From an uncultured Hoeflea sp. (GTDB lineage Bacteria; Pseudomonadota; Alphaproteobacteria; Rhizobiales; Rhizobiaceae), in NCBI RefSeq assembly GCF_947501405.1, contig NZ_CANMVK010000001.1, positions 1,612,001 to 1,676,000 on the forward strand: 64,000 bases of DNA, in the 5' to 3' direction. The translations under genes were made by a program, and so were the position numbers. Position 1 is the stretch's first letter; each line of letters begins with the position of its first letter. Positions 35,021-43,393 of the stretch are shown here, one piece after another. The notes beneath the pieces were generated by a model. That model worked only from the letters and a program-made list of their open reading frames with translations, made no database searches and had not been told where the DNA came from.

Positions 35021-36859
35021 ATGCGGATTCTGTTTGCCGCGCCGCCGCTCACTCCGCTTGGCGACATCCAGCCGCCGGTGGGCTTGGCGGCGCTTGCCGC
35101 CTGGGCAAAAACCAACGGGCATGACGTCTGCGTGCTTGATCTCGATCTGGCGCAGCGGCTGCTTGGCCGGCAGGATTGGCCCGAGTGCCTGAGCCTGTTC
35201 CGGCAGGCCATGGCACAGTTCCGCCCCGAAGTCGCCGCGGTGACCTCGATGTACTCCAACAGCCTGCAGGCCGAACGGCTGATCGACCTGGCAAAAGACT
35301 GCGATCCGGACATCGTCACGCTGGCCGGCGGCAGCCATTTCGGCGCGCTGCCCGTGCAGGCGCTCGAACGCCAGCCCAATCTGGATTTTGCCATCAAGGG
35401 CGAGGGAGAAAGCGCGCTACTCGCACTTCTGACGCAGCTTGAAGGCGACCGCGACTGGGCCGGGGTTCCGTCGCTTGCCTGGCGCGACGGCAACCAGGTG
35501 AAGCTCAATCCGGCCGCGGAACTCATTGATCTGAACCTGCTTCCGAACCCTTGGGCGGTTCTTGAGGACGAGTTGCCGGTCCGCAACTACATCGACGCCA
35601 TTGATGGCGAGCCGATTGCCTATGTGGAGGCCGGCAGAGGCTGCCCCTTCGCCTGCAGCTTCTGTGCGACCGCTCCGTTCTGGGAGCGGCGGTTCCGGGT
35701 TAAAACGCCCGTGCAGATCGTCGAGGAAATCCGCAGCCTGCACGGCGTCGGCTATGAGAAATTCGTGCTGGTGCATGATTTGCTGACGGTCAATCGCAAG
35801 TTCATCGCCGCATTTTGCGAGGCGATGCTCGAGTCCCGGCTGCCGGTGCAATGGATGGCCAATGCCCGAACCGATCTTCCGATGGATGGCCTGTTGCCGC
35901 TGATGAAGGCCGCGGGATGCTGGAAGCTGTTTTTCGGCATCGAATCGGCCTCGTCCCGGGTCCAGACCGCCATTGCAAAGGATCTCGACGCGGAGCAATC
36001 GACACGCCTCATCCGCGATCTGGGCCAGCACGGGCTGACATCGACCTGCTCCTTTGTCATCGGATTTCCCGATGAGAGCGTGGAGGAGCTCAGCCGCTCG
36101 GTTCAACTCGGCGCTCGCCTAAAGATGCTTGGCGCGGAAACGGTGCAGTTTCACCGGCTCAGGATCTGGCCGCCGGCCCCGTTGTCGTTTCTCGAGATGG
36201 CACGCCAATTCGATCAGGCATCGCTGCAGATCGAATATCCCTATTTCAAGGTGGTCGAGGAGGATCTGGAGGCAATCCGCAACGATCCGGCGTTTTTCGG
36301 CGGATATTTTCCGCCTGACTGCAGAGCCGCCGCACCATGGCAGATCTCGCAACTGGAAATGTTTGCCCATCATTCCGTCGCGCTTGCGCCGATGACGATC
36401 TATGCGATGGAAGCGCTTCGGCCCGGCCAGCTGGTTCGGCATTTTTTCAAAAGCCTCGATGAGGACGGGCCCATACCCCGCCAATCGCTGGATCTCGATG
36501 GCGGTGACATCGGCCTGAACTGGCGGACCATCAGGCACCGGATCGCGCTGATTGCCGACCGGCTCGATCTGACCGGATCCGACAGGCTGGTGTATGAAGG
36601 CCTGCTTGAATATGAGCACAAGCGTACAGAGTTCACCCAGACCGCCAAGGTCGCGCGCCCGGCGGACAAGCCTTCAGCAATGTTCAGCGTTGCGGTCGAT
36701 ATCGGCAAATCCATAGATGCGATCATCGCCGATGATCTGGATCCTGATGTGCTTTTGTCCCCGACGCTGATTGCCTTTACCACCGGCAGCCATGGCCGGC
36801 ACATGGTGCACGCGGGGCCGTCGGGCAACGCGATCGGGCGACATACGGGATCAGTTTGA
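35021..36859 (+). CDS. Cobalamin-binding radical SAM protein
   Basis: A 612-residue protein. Residues 1-140 resemble the B12-binding Rossmann domain (MRILFAAPPLTPLGDIQPPVG, then SLYSNS-like and GGSHFGALP segments). The radical SAM barrel starts near 200 with GRGCPFACSFC, giving a CX3CX2C cluster at Cys208, Cys212 and Cys215, and continues with FFGIESASS and FVIGFPDESVEEL. About 200 further residues form an unassigned C-terminal region. Members of this class are often C- or P-methyltransferases or ring-forming enzymes; the substrate cannot be told. The start at 35,021 has GGGAG nine bases upstream. It is convergent with the GntR gene. Confidence 0.88.
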   Translation: MRILFAAPPLTPLGDIQPPVGLAALAAWAKTNGHDVCVLDLDLAQRLLGRQDWPECLSLFRQAMAQFRPEVAAVTSMYSNSLQAERLIDLAKDCDPDIVTLAGGSHFGALPVQALERQPNLDFAIKGEGESALLALLTQLEGDRDWAGVPSLAWRDGNQVKLNPAAELIDLNLLPNPWAVLEDELPVRNYIDAIDGEPIAYVEAGRGCPFACSFCATAPFWERRFRVKTPVQIVEEIRSLHGVGYEKFVLVHDLLTVNRKFIAAFCEAMLESRLPVQWMANARTDLPMDGLLPLMKAAGCWKLFFGIESASSRVQTAIAKDLDAEQSTRLIRDLGQHGLTSTCSFVIGFPDESVEELSRSVQLGARLKMLGAETVQFHRLRIWPPAPLSFLEMARQFDQASLQIEYPYFKVVEEDLEAIRNDPAFFGGYFPPDCRAAAPWQISQLEMFAHHSVALAPMTIYAMEALRPGQLVRHFFKSLDEDGPIPRQSLDLDGGDIGLNWRTIRHRIALIADRLDLTGSDRLVYEGLLEYEHKRTEFTQTAKVARPADKPSAMFSVAVDIGKSIDAIIADDLDPDVLLSPTLIAFTTGSHGRHMVHAGPSGNAIGRHTGSV

Positions 36860-36947
36860 GACGCAGGCGTAGCTGGCGCATCCGCGTCTTGCGGGGCGGT
36901 GCTTCACCGCGCGCTGATGCGGCCTGGCGAGCGTCAGTGGCGGTGCG

Positions 36948-37667
36948 TCAGGATTTTCCGGGTTCCGGGCTCCGATAGAGTTCGCTCGCCCGGGTCAAAT
37001 GGTGAGCCATGGCGTCGGCCGCAGTTGCCGGATCGCCTGATGCAATCGCCTCGATGATCGCCCGGTGCTCGGAGACGGTCAGCGCCTCCTTGCCCGGGAC
37101 AGAGACCAGATTGACATAGAAGTCGCTCAACCAGCGAAACAGCGCCTCCGACAGCGCCGGCCAGATCGGATTGCCGCTGATGGCGGCGATCTCGCGATGG
37201 AATTTTCCATCGAATTCCTTGAAGCGCCCGATGTCGCCCTGGGCCGCCTCCTGTTCATCCACCGTCCTGCGCAGCCGTTCGAGATCGCCGGGACTGTGCC
37301 GCTTGGCCGCAAGGCGGGCCATTTCCAGTTCGAACGCCAGACGGGCTTCCTTGAGATGATCAAGATTTGCCGGGGAGTGGACCAGCATCTGCTTCATGCT
37401 CTCGGAGATCTGGTCGATCATCCGCCCCATGGTCGGGGTCACCACCCTCGCCCGTTCGCCGTGACGGATTTCGATCAGGCCGGAGCGCTGCAACGCCTGC
37501 ATCGCCTCGCGGATTGCCGGGCGGCCGACGCCGAGGCTTTCCATCAGTTCACGTTCGGACGGCAACGCGTCGCCGGGCTGGACTTCCCCCTCGGCGATTA
37601 CTTCAAGCAAACGCTGCCGAACGTCTTCCGAGAGTTTTCGTTTCTGGATCGGTGCGCCTTCAAACAT
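36948..37667 (-). CDS. GntR/FadR family regulator, NanR-like
   Basis: A 239-residue regulator with an N-terminal winged helix (KLSEDVRQRLLEVI, PSERELMESLGVGRPAIREAMQALQRSGLIEIRHGERARV) and a C-terminal FCD ligand domain. The HTH region closely resembles the E. coli sialic acid regulator NanR, but the nearby genes point to apiose or a related sugar as effector. It is divergent from the plus-strand ABC importer, so it most likely controls that operon and perhaps the convergent apiose operon. The start at 37,667 was chosen over 37,715 because the family homology begins there; both have weak ribosome-binding sites. Confidence 0.9.
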   Translation of the reverse strand: MFEGAPIQKRKLSEDVRQRLLEVIAEGEVQPGDALPSERELMESLGVGRPAIREAMQALQRSGLIEIRHGERARVVTPTMGRMIDQISESMKQMLVHSPANLDHLKEARLAFELEMARLAAKRHSPGDLERLRRTVDEQEAAQGDIGRFKEFDGKFHREIAAISGNPIWPALSEALFRWLSDFYVNLVSVPGKEALTVSEHRAIIEAIASGDPATAADAMAHHLTRASELYRSPEPGKS

Positions 37668-37722
37668 TTCGCCTACTCGTCTCGCTGTGACCGGACCATA
37701 GTGACCGCAGCCCATTTCTGTC

Positions 37723-37740
37723 TGACGATCTTATTCGTCA
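37723..37740. promoter_or_regulatory. Palindromic candidate operator TGACGA-N6-TCGTCA
   Basis: A perfect inverted repeat with six-base arms around TCTTAT, located 55 bases upstream of the regulator start in the divergent intergenic region. It could be an operator for autoregulation. It was not found in the apnO promoter region. Confidence 0.4.
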
Positions 37741-37791
37741 AGCCGGGCGGGCGAAAGCGGGAAAATGAGCACCTTGCCGAGCTCGACCAAC

Positions 37792-37803
37792 TGGTGTAAT
37801 GAG
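37792..37803 (+). promoter_or_regulatory. Candidate shared operator, copy 1 (TGGTGTAATGAG)
   Basis: This 12-mer matches TGGTATGATGAG at 53,357-53,368 in 10 of 12 positions. The two lie in the two divergent promoter regions of the sugar island, 59 and 27 bases before the nearest plus-strand start codon. They may be binding sites for the GntR regulator; the match is by eye only. Confidence 0.35.
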
Positions 37804-37861
37804 TTTATATGTATTGAGCATAACAGCAAGACATTTTGTGGTGGAAACGGGAGGATACCCT

Positions 37862-38881
37862 ATGAAAAGCAGGATTTTGCGTATGTTTGCGGTGCTGGCG
37901 GGGTGCAGTGTCGCGTTTCCGGTCATCGCGCAGGCCGACGGCCCGGTGGTAGCGCTGTCGAACTCGTTTTTCGGCAATACCTGGCGGCAACAGATGGTTA
38001 CGGCCTTCGAGGAAGCCGGCAATCAGGCGAAATCGGAGGGATTGATCGGCGACTATATTGTCATGAACGGCGATGGATCAGTGGTGCAGCAAAACAGCCA
38101 GATGGCTGAACTGATCCTGCGCGGCGTAGACGTGATCGCCATCAACGCGGCCTCCGAGACCGCGCTCAACGGCGTCATCGAAAGCGCCTGCCAGGCTGGA
38201 ATCACGGTCATCAGCTTCGATTCGGTCGCCTCGGCTCCCTGCAATTACCAGCTCAATTTCGATTTCAAAGGCTACAAGGCCGCCCAGGCCCGTGCAGCAC
38301 TCGACATGGTCGGCGGCAAGGGCAACGCCATAATCGTGCGCGGAGTGGCGGGCTCGGCGCCCGATGAAGCCATGTATGCCGCCCAGCAATTGGTGCTGGC
38401 GGACTATCCGGACGTCAAAGTGGTCGCCGAAGTCTACGGGCAGGCAACCGCGGCCACGGCGCAAAGCGCCATCGCCAACGTGCTGCCAAGCCTGCCGCGG
38501 GTCGATGTGGTGCTCGCCCAGGGTGGCAGCGACGACATCGGCATTGCCCAGGCCTTCCAGCAATATGGCGGCGAATATGCTGAAAAGATGCCGGTGATCG
38601 AAGGCGGCGGCGGCACCGATTTTGTCAAATGGTGGGCCGAGGAAAATGTCAAGAACGGCTACCAGACGGTCTCGATGAACACCACGCCGGGTATTGGCGG
38701 TGCGGTGCTTTGGCTGGCCGCAGCGATGCTGAAAGGCCAGGAGGCACCCAAGGAAATGATCATGCCGGTGGCAACGGTCGATGCGGACAATCTGCAGGAC
38801 TACGCCAAGCTTCCGGCGGGGCAGATCATCAGTCCGAGCTATTCCATGCAATGGGTTCAGGATAACCTGCTGAAGAATTAA
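37862..38881 (+). CDS. Periplasmic sugar-binding protein of ABC importer 1
   Basis: A 339-residue class I (ribose-type) periplasmic binding protein. The signal peptide is MKSRILRMFAVLAGCSVAFPVIAQA, with cleavage near residue 25. The mature part has the two-lobe pattern PVVALSNSFFGNTWRQQM, LILRGVDVIAINAASETAL, GITVISFDS and DVVLAQGGSDDIGIAQAF. GGGAGG lies upstream of the ATG. The following ATPase-permease fusion and permease complete the importer. The ligand is unknown; given the neighbours it may be apiose, an apiose-containing compound or another plant sugar. Confidence 0.93.
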   Translation: MKSRILRMFAVLAGCSVAFPVIAQADGPVVALSNSFFGNTWRQQMVTAFEEAGNQAKSEGLIGDYIVMNGDGSVVQQNSQMAELILRGVDVIAINAASETALNGVIESACQAGITVISFDSVASAPCNYQLNFDFKGYKAAQARAALDMVGGKGNAIIVRGVAGSAPDEAMYAAQQLVLADYPDVKVVAEVYGQATAATAQSAIANVLPSLPRVDVVLAQGGSDDIGIAQAFQQYGGEYAEKMPVIEGGGGTDFVKWWAEENVKNGYQTVSMNTTPGIGGAVLWLAAAMLKGQEAPKEMIMPVATVDADNLQDYAKLPAGQIISPSYSMQWVQDNLLKN

Positions 38882-38887
38882 TGTTCC

Positions 38888-38921
38888 GACGGGTGGTCCG
38901 CGTTGCTACGGGCCGCCCGTC
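38888..38921 (+). promoter_or_regulatory. Intercistronic stem-loop after binding protein 1
   Basis: GACGGGTGGTCC (38888-38899) and GGGCCGCCCGTC (38910-38921) can form a 12-pair stem with two G-U pairs and a 10-base loop. Its place between the binding protein gene and the membrane components is typical of stems that protect the 5' cistron and raise its level. Confidence 0.55.
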
Positions 38922-38939
38922 CTGATCGGCAGAAAAAGC

Positions 38940-41369
38940 ATGGCGGACGATCTGAACACGGCGCAAGCCGACGCTTCCGGCACACCCATTGTTTCGCTCG
39001 AAGCCATCACGAAAGTCTATGGCCCCACACGTGCCAATGACGGTATCGACCTGGAGATTGCGCCCGGCGAGGTGATCGGCCTGGTGGGCGGCAACGGTGC
39101 CGGCAAATCGACATTGATGCGGATTCTGTGCGGCGTCGAAACGCCCGATGCCGGTCGTATCATGGTCGATGGATCGCTGGCGCCACCGTCCTATGGCGCC
39201 GCAGAAGCCCAAGCCCACGGCATCCGCATCGTGCATCAGGAACTGTCGCTGTGCACCAATCTGACGGTCGCCGAGAATTTCTTCATCGAAGCCCCCGGGC
39301 ACACGCGCGCGACGCCCGGATGGCGCGCGCCGTTTCGCGCCCGCGCTAGCGCGGCGCTTGAACGGGTGTTTCCCGGCCACGGCATCGACCCCGACGCTCT
39401 GGTCGGCACGCTGACCATTGGCGAACGGCAATTGGTGGAGATCGCCCGCGCCATCGCCACGCCGGGGGTGCGGCTGATCATTCTTGACGAGCCGACGTCC
39501 TCGCTGTCGGCCAACCGTTCGGCGCAACTGATCTCCTTCGTCCATGATCGCGCCGCCGAGGGGCTGGCCTTCATCTTCATCAGCCACAAGCTCAAGGAGA
39601 TCACCGAAATCGCCACATCCGTGGCGCTGTTGCGCAATGGTCAACTGGTGTGGCGCGGCCACGCCAACGACACATCCGCCGATCACCTGATCGACCTGAT
39701 GGGCGGCAGCAAGCAGGCGCTGTTCGACAGCCCGTCCGGAAATGCGGGCCTTGAAGAAAAGGTCATCGAAATCGGCGCGCCCTATTCAGACACGCCGATT
39801 GCCTTGGCCCGCGGTTCGATCATCGCTCTGGCGGGGCTGGAAGGAAGTGGGCAGCAGCCATTCCTGCGCGCACTCTACCGCAACGGCCAAGGCGCCAAAC
39901 GGCGACTGCCGGCGGCCTTTGTGGCGGGTGACAGGCAGAAGGAAGGCGTGTTCCCGCTCTGGTCGGTGCTTTCCAACATCTCGATCGGCCGGCTTGCCGG
40001 CCGCCAGGCGCTCGCGACGGTCGACCGGCGCACCGAACTTGAGGCGGTGGAAACACCAGCGGCGCAGTTGCGGCTCGACGCCGCGCGGTTTGACGCACCG
40101 GTGCTCGAGCTAAGCGGCGGCAACCAGCAAAAGGCGCTCGTGGCCCGGGCGCTGGTCGGCCAGGCACCGCTGATCCTGCTTGATGACCCCACTCGCGGCG
40201 TCGACATCGCCACCAAGCAGGATTTCTATCAGTTGCTGCGCCGGATCGCCGATGCCGGGCGAACCATCATCTGGAACACGACGGAAGACGCCGAGCTGGT
40301 GTTTGCCGACCGGGTGCTGGTGTTTGCCGGCGGCCGGATCGTTGCAGATTTAACCGGCGCCAACATCACCGCTTCGGCCGTGCTCGCGGCCTCCTTCGCA
40401 AGCGCCGACAAGGCGGCCGAAACCGAGATGACGCCGTTTGCGCGCATCGGCCGGTTGCTGACGGCCCTCTTGCCCTATGCATCTCTGGCAATCGTGCTCG
40501 GTCTTATGTTCAATGCCAATCCGATCACCGCCACGTCTTTCGGCCTCGATCTGCTGTTGATGCCGGCGGTGGCGCTGTCACTGATCGCAGTGGCGCAGAT
40601 GTTCATCATCGGTGGCAGCGAGATCGATCTGGGCGCCGGGGCGTTTGCGGCGCTGGTCTCGGTGCTCGCCGCAACAATTCTGTTCGACATCACCATTTTC
40701 GGGCTGATTGCCGTGGCGCTGGCGATTGCCGCCTATTCATCGATCGGCGCGCTGATCCAGATCCGTAAAATCCCTGCAATCGTGGTCACGCTGGGCGCGT
40801 CCTTCATCTGGCTCGGCATCGGCTTTACGATCCAGCCAACTCCGGGCGGCAGCGCACCGGCCTGGGCGCAAGCCCTGGTCAGGTGGAAACTGGGCGGTCT
40901 GCCAACGTCGATACTCTTGATTGCCGGTATCGCGGCTGTGGCGATCATCATCGATCGCACACCCCTTGGAGTGGTGCTGCGCGGTTTCGGCAACAATACC
41001 CATGCCATGCGACTGAGTGGCTGGTCGGCGTTGCGCTATGCGGTCATCCGCTACGCCATCGCCGGTCTGTTCGCAGCCACCGCGGGGCTTGTGCTGACTG
41101 CGATCAACACGGCCTCTGACATCAATTCGGGCAATTCCTACACTTTGCTCAGCGTTGCGGCGGTGGTGATGGGCGGAGCTGCGCTGCTCGGCGGCGTGAT
41201 CTCGCCACTGGGCGCCGTGGTTGGCGCCGTCACGCTCACGCTGATTGGCGCGCTGTTGGGAATGATGAATATTCCGAGCGTGTTCAATCCTGCGACCCAG
41301 GGTCTGCTGCTGCTGATGATCCTGGCGATCCGCAGCCTTTCGATGCGATCGGGGGATGAAACGGGATGA
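38940..41369 (+). CDS. Natural fusion of sugar ABC ATPase and permease
   Basis: An 809-residue protein joining two normally separate subunits. Residues 1-490 are a tandem RbsA-type ATPase. The first half has Walker A GGNGAGKST (50-58), LTIGERQLVEIARAI and LIILDEPTSSLS. The second half has a degenerate P-loop (GLEGSGQQP), LSGGNQQKALVARAL and LLDDPTRGVDI. Residues from about 500 to the end are a RbsC-type permease with eight or more spans, including IIGGSEIDLGAGAFAALVS. No stop or frameshift separates the parts. The stop overlaps the start of the next permease as ATGA. Confidence 0.93.
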   Translation: MADDLNTAQADASGTPIVSLEAITKVYGPTRANDGIDLEIAPGEVIGLVGGNGAGKSTLMRILCGVETPDAGRIMVDGSLAPPSYGAAEAQAHGIRIVHQELSLCTNLTVAENFFIEAPGHTRATPGWRAPFRARASAALERVFPGHGIDPDALVGTLTIGERQLVEIARAIATPGVRLIILDEPTSSLSANRSAQLISFVHDRAAEGLAFIFISHKLKEITEIATSVALLRNGQLVWRGHANDTSADHLIDLMGGSKQALFDSPSGNAGLEEKVIEIGAPYSDTPIALARGSIIALAGLEGSGQQPFLRALYRNGQGAKRRLPAAFVAGDRQKEGVFPLWSVLSNISIGRLAGRQALATVDRRTELEAVETPAAQLRLDAARFDAPVLELSGGNQQKALVARALVGQAPLILLDDPTRGVDIATKQDFYQLLRRIADAGRTIIWNTTEDAELVFADRVLVFAGGRIVADLTGANITASAVLAASFASADKAAETEMTPFARIGRLLTALLPYASLAIVLGLMFNANPITATSFGLDLLLMPAVALSLIAVAQMFIIGGSEIDLGAGAFAALVSVLAATILFDITIFGLIAVALAIAAYSSIGALIQIRKIPAIVVTLGASFIWLGIGFTIQPTPGGSAPAWAQALVRWKLGGLPTSILLIAGIAAVAIIIDRTPLGVVLRGFGNNTHAMRLSGWSALRYAVIRYAIAGLFAATAGLVLTAINTASDINSGNSYTLLSVAAVVMGGAALLGGVISPLGAVVGAVTLTLIGALLGMMNIPSVFNPATQGLLLLMILAIRSLSMRSGDETG

Positions 41370-42388
41370 GACCGCAGCTTGCGTCATTTCTTCATGCCAA
41401 CCGCTGGGTCTGGACGGCAATTGCCGTCGTGCTGTTGTGGCTGCTTTTGTCGACCGTTACCGGCCGCTGGAGTCTTGCGAGCCTGAGCGGCATCGTCACT
41501 TCGGCGTCGTTCCTGACGCTGGTGGCGCTGGGTCAGATGCTGGTGGTGACGACCGGGCGCGGCAACATCGACCTGTCGGTGAGTGCGGTGATGACCTTGA
41601 GCGCCTTTCTGGCGCTGCTGGTCATCCAGGGCGACGATGGCCGGATCTGGATCGGCCTTGCCGCAACACTGGCGTTGGGTGCAGGGATCGGACTGGTCAA
41701 CGGCTTTTTGGTTATCGGGCTGCGCATTCCGGCCATTATCGCCACCCTGGCGACCGGCTACATTCTCGCAACGGCCGCGCTGATGGCCAATGCGGCAGTG
41801 GTTGCGCCCAAGGTCAGCCCCGGTCTGCGCTGGGTCGCCACCGGACGGATTGCGGGGGTGCCGGTGATCATCCTTGTGACACTGCTTGTGGTCATCGCCA
41901 TCGCCCTTGTCCTGCGTCGCAGCGTTTTCGGCCGGCAATTGTCAGCCACCGGTCAAAACCGGACAGCCGCCGCACTGGCCGGTGTGCCGGTCAACCGGGT
42001 GCTGATGACCGCGTTTGTGGCAAGCGCAATGCTGGCCTCGCTGACCGGGCTTATTCTCGGCGCCTATGTCGGCGGTGCGTTTTTGGAGCTGGGCCAGCCC
42101 TATCTGCTGCAATCAGTGGCGGCAGTGGTTTTGGGCGGCACCTTGATCACCGGCGGCCTGGCGAGCGCCTTCGGCGCATTCTTCGCCGCCATCCTGCTCA
42201 TCCTCATGGTGACAATCATGCAGATCATGGGCTTGCCCCGGGGAACCCAGGACATGGTCCAGGGCGCAGCCGTGATCCTGGTGCTGGCCTTTGCCTCCCG
42301 GAGCGCAATGACGCGCGCATCCCCGGCCGGACCGGCGAAAGGTGATGGGAATAACACAAACCAATCCGCCGCGACATCCAAATCCTGA
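41366..42388 (+). CDS. Sugar ABC permease of importer 1
   Basis: A 340-residue RbsC-like permease (branched-chain amino acid and ribose permease family) with about nine spans. The signature region VTTGRGNIDLSVSAVMTLSAFLALLV and the C-terminal AVVLGGTLITGGLASAFGAFFAA are typical. It starts inside the stop codon of the fusion gene, so it is translationally coupled to it and probably pairs with its permease half. It ends 15 bases from the convergent operon. Confidence 0.93.
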   Translation: MRPQLASFLHANRWVWTAIAVVLLWLLLSTVTGRWSLASLSGIVTSASFLTLVALGQMLVVTTGRGNIDLSVSAVMTLSAFLALLVIQGDDGRIWIGLAATLALGAGIGLVNGFLVIGLRIPAIIATLATGYILATAALMANAAVVAPKVSPGLRWVATGRIAGVPVIILVTLLVVIAIALVLRRSVFGRQLSATGQNRTAAALAGVPVNRVLMTAFVASAMLASLTGLILGAYVGGAFLELGQPYLLQSVAAVVLGGTLITGGLASAFGAFFAAILLILMVTIMQIMGLPRGTQDMVQGAAVILVLAFASRSAMTRASPAGPAKGDGNNTNQSAATSKS

Positions 42389-42403
42389 ACTGCCAATCCC
42401 GGT

Positions 42404-43393
42404 TCAGGCATTCTCCAATGGCCGGATGGTGCGCTTGAGCCGGCTGAGAAGACGTTTCTCGCGCAGCCCGTCGGCAAACACCGCCAGGAAAATGATGATG
42501 CCCTGCATGATCGGCTGCAGGTAAAGATTGACCCCGGTAAAGACCAGACCGAGCTTGACCGTCTGGATCAGGGTTGCGCCCACCACGGCGCCGAAGGCCG
42601 AGCCGACGCCGCCCATCAGGCTGGCGCCGCCCAGCACAGCCGCGGCGATCACATCGAATTCACGCCCCTCCCCGAATGCCACATCAAGCCTGCCAATCTG
42701 GGCAATCAGCACAAATCCCGAAATGGCGGCGCAAACCGAGCAGATCACATAAACCCGCGCCTGGAGCCATTGGGTGTTGATGCCCGACTTGCGGGCCGCC
42801 TCGGGATCATTGCCAAAGGCGTAGATCTGGCGGCCGAAAGTGGTGTGCGCCAGGATGATGTGGGCGATCAGCGCGACAATGGCGAAAATGACAATCGGCG
42901 TCGGAATTCCGACAACGCTCGACAGGCCAAAGCTGCGCATGTCTTCAGAGAAGTCGAACTGGGTGGAACTGGTAAGCCAGGTCCCGAATCCGCGGAACAG
43001 AAACAGAGATGCCAGCGTGACGATGAAGGGAATGACCCGGAGCCAGGCAACGAAAAGGGCATTGATACCACCGAGCACCACACCGGCCAAAACGGCGACG
43101 ACAAAGCCGAGCCACACCGGCAATCCATATTCGCGCATGGCGAAACCGGCAATCAGCGGCGCCAGGAACATCACCGAACCAACGGAAAGATCAATGCCAC
43201 GGGTGAGAAGCACGAAGGTCATCCCCAGTGCGGCAATCCCGATAAATGAGGCTTGCTTGACGATGTTGGCCAGGCTCTCGGGCATCAAAAACCCGGGCGA
43301 TTGCAGGCCGAAATACAAAAGCACGCAGGCAAAGATCAGATAGGTGGCGTTGCGCACCGCAAAATCGAAGGCGCGATCTGTGGATGGTTTCAT
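42404..43393 (-). CDS. Sugar ABC permease B of importer 2
   Basis: A 329-residue RbsC-type permease with about nine membrane segments and the motif LLTRGIDLSVGSVMFLAPLIAG, plus the C-terminal AAAVLGGASLMGGVGSAFGAVVGA. It is the last gene of the nine-gene minus-strand operon. Its start overlaps the ATPase stop by four bases. It probably forms a heterodimer with the permease at 44,886. Confidence 0.94.
   Translation of the reverse strand: MKPSTDRAFDFAVRNATYLIFACVLLYFGLQSPGFLMPESLANIVKQASFIGIAALGMTFVLLTRGIDLSVGSVMFLAPLIAGFAMREYGLPVWLGFVVAVLAGVVLGGINALFVAWLRVIPFIVTLASLFLFRGFGTWLTSSTQFDFSEDMRSFGLSSVVGIPTPIVIFAIVALIAHIILAHTTFGRQIYAFGNDPEAARKSGINTQWLQARVYVICSVCAAISGFVLIAQIGRLDVAFGEGREFDVIAAAVLGGASLMGGVGSAFGAVVGATLIQTVKLGLVFTGVNLYLQPIMQGIIIFLAVFADGLREKRLLSRLKRTIRPLENA

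Noticed and set aside
36948-37667. Sialic acid (NanR) regulon
   Set aside because: The regulator resembles NanR, but there are no sialic acid genes; the neighbours are apiose enzymes and ribose-type importers.
42404-43393. Importer 1 and importer 2 as recent duplicates
   Set aside because: Their permeases and ATPases differ clearly, and only importer 1 has the ATPase-permease fusion.
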